A stretch of DNA of 12,411 nt, taken from positions 1-12,411 of the forward strand of contig NW_025955731.1 in assembly GCF_022376445.1 (NCBI RefSeq), read 5' to 3'. The position numbers and the translations under genes are program-made. This DNA comes from Fomitopsis serialis. Taxonomy: Eukaryota; Basidiomycota; Agaricomycetes; Polyporales; Fomitopsidaceae. Position 1 is the first letter of the stretch. Every line of letters starts with the position of its first letter. The notes under the pieces are model-generated. The model was not told the origin of the DNA, made no database searches, and saw nothing but the letters and a program-made list of their open reading frames with translations. Of the stretch, positions 8,716 to 12,411 are shown piece by piece.

Positions 8716-11700
8716 TCAAAATACGTCTACGGACCCTCTCCGGAACGATATCACTGCCGCAACCTTGCCCTCGAAACTGAGCAGGTCCCCATACTTTACA
8801 GCACCAGATCACCGTAGCCACTCTCGTACGTCTGGAGGCCGAACAACTTCTCCACGTTGAATGAAGCAAGCGCAAGAGCGGAGGCTTTGTCCACGACATC
8901 GGGAGCCTCTAGATATGCCTGCGAAGCGTCGAATACGTGAACATAAGTTTCAGTCATGTGTGACGGGCAGCTCACCCATGCAGCGTCGAAGCGCAGGTTT
9001 CTAACAGCCCATGTATACATGGCGTCCTCGTTGGACACGCCCTGAGGACCGAGTGCTACTGTGACGTTGTGCCTCAGCAGGGTCGCGATTGTGCTATCCG
9101 CAGAGGCTGGGGCTACTCGTTTTAGGCGACAGATCAAATAGTGAATGCATACTGACTAGCGTCTGAAGTCCCATTGTAAGGGCTATGGATCAAGCGCGCC
9201 GAGTGAGCACTGAGGATCGTCACTGAATGGACCAGACTCACGTATGGCCTAGGTGGCTTTAGGATGACGCGACGGAGGCTTCACCGAGCTCCTTGGCAAG
9301 CAGATGGGACTCGGCACCCCCGGAATGATCACCTTCAAGGGGACTCCTGTCTCGACTTCCACTTCTTCCTTCAACTGGATTACGTAGCGATGATATCTGC
9401 ACTGTTAGCTTCCACTACCAGGGGAAGCGTGCCCTGTCTTGTGTTGAGCCAGGACATCCGTTTCCGAAACGGTGGAAGTACTCGCGTTGGTCACGAGTCG
9501 GAAGTACTTCGCCGCCTCACCCGTCGGGTGCGACAACAAGTGTCTGAGCGTCGCAACCTGCGTGCTCACGCTTGGAATGCCTTCAGGAGCCAGCTTGACA
9601 TGCACGGCAGTGACATCTGCACGATAGCGCCCTTCTGCAGCTTGTGCGGGGACCCGAGGGAGAAGGCAGCGCTCAGACCACCCAAGAAGGACGAGTGGAT
9701 AGGTGCGCTGATCGCCACAGTAACGCCGTGACGGTAAGCCAGTCTGTGGTTGTCGGACGTCATCAATATAGCACCCTGGCGAGGCATTTGACACTCACAA
9801 AGCATCGCGCGAGGCGAATTGAAGCCCGTCGACAGTCCTAGGCATGTATCCTATTCCACCAGCGATGGTAGGAACATCCACATTGAGGGGTCGTACACCT
9901 CCCCATCTGTTGTGGACACCTCCATGGCAATCTCCTGCAGCCCGATGCTGGAGCCCACAGATATGAGCCCCGGCTGTAGCGTACCACCTTGCAGGTCTAC
10001 GTGCACGTTACCACCATTGGGAGCATATGAAGAGCAGTCATGCAATGAACCAGAACAGATGATCTTTCCCGCGTGCACGACGACGGTACCCGTTGTGCCC
10101 TCTGTGGTAGCAAGCAAGTCGACCAATCCTGAGGTCCCTGTGCCTCTGATCCAGGCACTCGTCACATTGCTGAAAATTACGACGCCCTTAGTTGACGCTG
10201 CAGGCTCAAGCGGGGGCAAGCCGTCGTATTCGAGTGTTCTCTCGGCCTCTTCATCCCAGTTCGGGGTGTGTGGAATTTGCTGAGAAGATGCAGGCTTGAC
10301 TGCGGGGTAAGACGGGTTGATCTGAGGGATGCCGTCAATGATGACTTGAGCAGGAGCAGTGCCGAGCGAGAGCGGGTGGCTATCCCATATGACGACGTCT
10401 AAGGGTACTCATGAATGTGTGATACGGACCAGGGCTTCATCAGTACATACCTGCATCGTATCCTATGCAAAGCTCGCATCAGCGGTTGTTCGGCAACGTA
10501 AGAGCGATGCAACCACTGACCCTCCTTCAGGAACCAATGCGGTGGTCCAACCCGAGCGTCCTGGCGGGCGTTGAGGTGACAGACGCCAGAGCGATGTTCT
10601 CCGGGAGGCCATAGTAATGTGCGTACCCAGCTTCGTTCACTAGGAACCTCGACTGAATAGCTGGGTGGTCCGACTATGGCAGATCGATCCGGATGAGTAA
10701 CTACTACAGACAACGAGACAACTCTAGGCGTACCTTCATGATGACGGGTATGCCATTGTCTGCCAGAATCCGTGGCGCGAATTCCGAGTGCCTGTAAGCC
10801 TCGCGCTTGTACCTCGAGAACGCGGAAAACATGGCTATGGCAGGTGTACGACCTACTCAAGGTCAGTCGTTCACGCCACGCACGACTGCCATCATGATCA
10901 TACCATAGGCACTCTTCAGTAGCTCCGGCACAAGATACGCTTCGTGAGCATGGTGGAATGCCGCGACTTCGAACTTGAACTCGTTCGACAACTACGGTGC
11001 TGCGTCAGTATGATCTGCAGTGACCCGCTGGTCCCGATTCTGCTTGCCCTGACGAAGTCATCGAAGTCGACCGCCTCGTAGCAATGCGTGTTGACCTGAT
11101 ACTAGTATGAGCACGACATATGACACCTTGAGCATCTGGAACCCTCACCTTGACGCGGCCTCGCAGCACGTCAACAAGCGCTTCCCATTGCAGGTCTTCA
11201 GGGAAGGCCTGCCCCGCGACTGTTTTCCAATCGCCGGCTGTAGCTTTCGCACAGTAGCTATCTTGGGCAACTTTGATCTGGCGAGCGTGGTTGTACCTAA
11301 GGAATCCATCAGTCTAACTGGCCCAATAATGTGACACGTCACGTACGCTGAACGGAACGCCCAAGCGGTGTCCATGCGAGTCCCTGCGTAGACACGAGCT
11401 GATGGGAGAACACGTTGGTATGCACCGTAGCCAGCCATGTACGTATGTGTCACCACATACATGGGTTCTCGCCGCAAGCATGTCTGCGACATGTTAGTTC
11501 TGGCTTTTCGTGAAATCGAATATCGTGAGGCGCACTTCATGTATCGCCAACGCGGTGAAACCGATGGATCCACGTTAGTTCCGTTCAGACTGTACGGTGG
11601 CTCGAGTAACATGGATGTCGGGGAGCGCTCCTTAGTCGGCCTCAACTTCATGACGAATGCCTGTCCACCTGCCCACAGCGTTTTAGACAGCTTGTCAGGA

Positions 11701-12411
11701 TACATAGAGCGCACACACCGATCGCGTTGGCGGAGCCGGGAAGAATCAATGAAGTCGTGACGCCTCCCGCCATCGAGTGTCTGAAGCCTTGAGACGCGCA
11801 CACGGTTCAGCGAACACGGCGCCTTGCCCCAGATTATAATGAGAACCTTCGTCATGTGTGTTCAAGGCATCAATGGACCGTAGCCATGGCTGCGCGATTC
11901 CTTTGAGGGAGTTTCCGTCGCTCGCGCCCTCGAGAGCAGGTAGCGCTTCCACCGCCAAGTGCGAGTGGACGTCGATAATCCTGCGAGAATTTGTCAATGT
12001 CGCGGTCTGCAAAAGGAACATCTCACTCACCCAGGGGTTACCCATGCGCTGCACGAGAAAGTATAGGTTACAATACGCGATGATTTCTGTCATGCAACAT
12101 ACCTGTTCGCGTCTATGACCGTCACTCTCTCGTCCAGCGTATCCAGCTTACGTCTCCACTGCACGAATCAACCCGTTGTCGATGTACAAATCACCGTGCA
12201 GCACTTCAAGACCATCCTGGAGTCCTGTCCACAGCGTCGCATTGTGGATCAGCAGTGGGCGCGTCCCAGCCTGGAACCGATCCGACTGGGTCCGTTCGTG
12301 AAAGTCCTGCGGCGGACCAGGCTTGAAATCAAGAGCAGCACATTTCTGCAGTATGCCGTCCGCGTTCAAGGGCACCTGGACGCGTTCCGACGCGATAAAC
12401 GACGCGTGAGA
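8716..12411 (-). CDS. Large fungal amidohydrolase-superfamily protein, 5' end beyond the window; frame interrupted
   Basis: It is a metal-dependent hydrolase of the amidohydrolase superfamily (imidazolonepropionase/CE9-like annotations are common in fungi); substrate unknown. Exons in coding order: >12411-12103, 12048-12031, 11980-11847, 11787-11719, 11668-11536, 11483-11461, 11398-11347, 11296-11149, 11095-11048, 10991-10904, 10852-10734, 10673-10521, 10462-10451, 10398-9799, 9743-9495, 9433-9242, about 9182-9153, about 9112-8976, 8918-8716 (stop TGA at 8718-8716). Motifs: LLIHNATLWTG, then AWVTPG and IIDVHSH with the HxH metal pair, PALEGASD, GGVTTSLILPGSANAI, CGENPSRVY, VNTHCYE, AFHHAHEAY, MKSDHP with the catalytic Asp, GYDADVVIWD. 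A second, amidohydrolase-like half follows with VDLQGG, GVTVAISAP and ADSTIATLL, ending SFRRGSVDVF. All metal-ligand motifs are present. Missing single bases are inferred near 12148-12156 (two), 10533, 9887-9890, 9617, 9383, 9317-9321, 9269, about 9159 and 8796. With these, the exons total 2727 nt, exactly 909 codons. Donor 11846 (GTTCTC) and the exon pair at 9112-9182 are the least certain parts. Without corrections it would be a pseudogene. Confidence 0.85.
10451..10462 (-). other. 12-nt micro-exon of the amidohydrolase gene
   Basis: GATACGATGCAG lies between introns of 58 bp (10463-10520, GTCAGT donor, ATAG acceptor) and 52 bp (10399-10450, GTATGT donor, TTAG acceptor). It completes a split Gly codon, encodes Tyr-Asp-Ala, and begins a split Asp codon, exactly restoring the GYDADVVIWD motif typical of amidohydrolases. 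Automated gene callers are likely to miss it. Confidence 0.8.
10992..11047 (-). other. GC-AG intron of the amidohydrolase gene
   Basis: The protein reads ...DFDDFVR then LSNEFKFEV across a 56-bp gap that starts GCAAGC after AGG and ends CCGTAG, with a CTGAC branch sequence inside. Both flanking exons are in phase 0. GC-AG introns are a known minor class of U2-type introns. Confidence 0.75.
11461..11483 (-). other. 23-nt micro-exon of the amidohydrolase gene
   Basis: The exon lies between a 52-bp intron (11484-11535, GTGCGC donor, CGCAG acceptor) and a 62-bp intron (11399-11460, GTATGT donor, ATCAG acceptor). It encodes HACGENP, with split Lys and Ser codons at its edges, giving the continuous motif RWRYMKHACGENPSRVY seen in this family. 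Confidence 0.8.
12031..12048 (-). other. 18-nt micro-exon of the amidohydrolase gene
   Basis: The exon lies between a 54-bp intron (12049-12102, GTATGT donor, TGCAG acceptor) and a 50-bp intron (11981-12030, GTGAGT donor, CGCAG acceptor). It encodes AWVTP with split Ser and Gly codons, joining VIDANS to GIIDVHSH directly before the metal-binding HxH. Confidence 0.8.

Noticed and set aside
9264..9731. Plus-strand open frame of 155 codons
   Set aside because: It is antisense to amidohydrolase exons whose conserved motifs (VTAVHVKLAPEG, LPLVVEANSADII) read on the minus strand.

Overview
The window looks like nuclear DNA of a filamentous basidiomycete (Agaricomycetes, probably Polyporales-like; the order is inference). 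Reasons: short introns of about 48-65 bp with GTRNGT donors and CTGAC-type branch points close to YAG acceptors, pyrimidine-rich leaders, and protein families typical of these fungi. No bacterial operon, ribosome binding site, CRISPR array, rRNA or tRNA was seen.

Layout from left to right: (1) a non-coding left end with a degenerate minisatellite of about 72-77 bp units (381-859), each carrying a small hairpin; (2) a plus-strand gene at 1490-3937 for a large P-loop NTPase, with a C-terminal segment resembling a restriction-endonuclease-fold core, an architecture reported for Crinkler/RHS-type (CR) proteins; (3) a plus-strand gene at 4280-6687 for the mRNA decapping co-activator Dcp1, with an EVH1 domain at the N-terminus, a long disordered middle and a trimerisation helix at the C-terminus; (4) a small plus-strand gene at 7314-7997 for a basic protein I do not recognise; (5) a minus-strand gene from 8716 past the right edge for a roughly 900-residue fungal amidohydrolase-superfamily protein, split into about 19 exons, some only 12-23 nt long. 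Genes 4 and 5 converge on a 0.7 kb gap. The genes look independent: a conserved mRNA-decay gene, a lineage-specific NTPase and a metabolic hydrolase, not a co-regulated pathway.

The most important reading note is that three of the four genes, and probably all four, read through only if single bases missing from this sequence are assumed. The shift is in the same direction (one base missing) almost every time, often in C or G runs, while splice sites, catalytic motifs and downstream protein similarity are intact. With those losses allowed, every spliced gene comes out as an exact multiple of three. This looks more like under-called bases in the assembly than independent decay of neighbouring genes, though pseudogenisation cannot be excluded from sequence alone. 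The biologically most interesting items are the candidate NTPase-nuclease, the micro-exons and one GC-AG intron in the amidohydrolase gene, and several decapping-type short helical motifs in Dcp1. I found no convincing wholly new multi-gene system.
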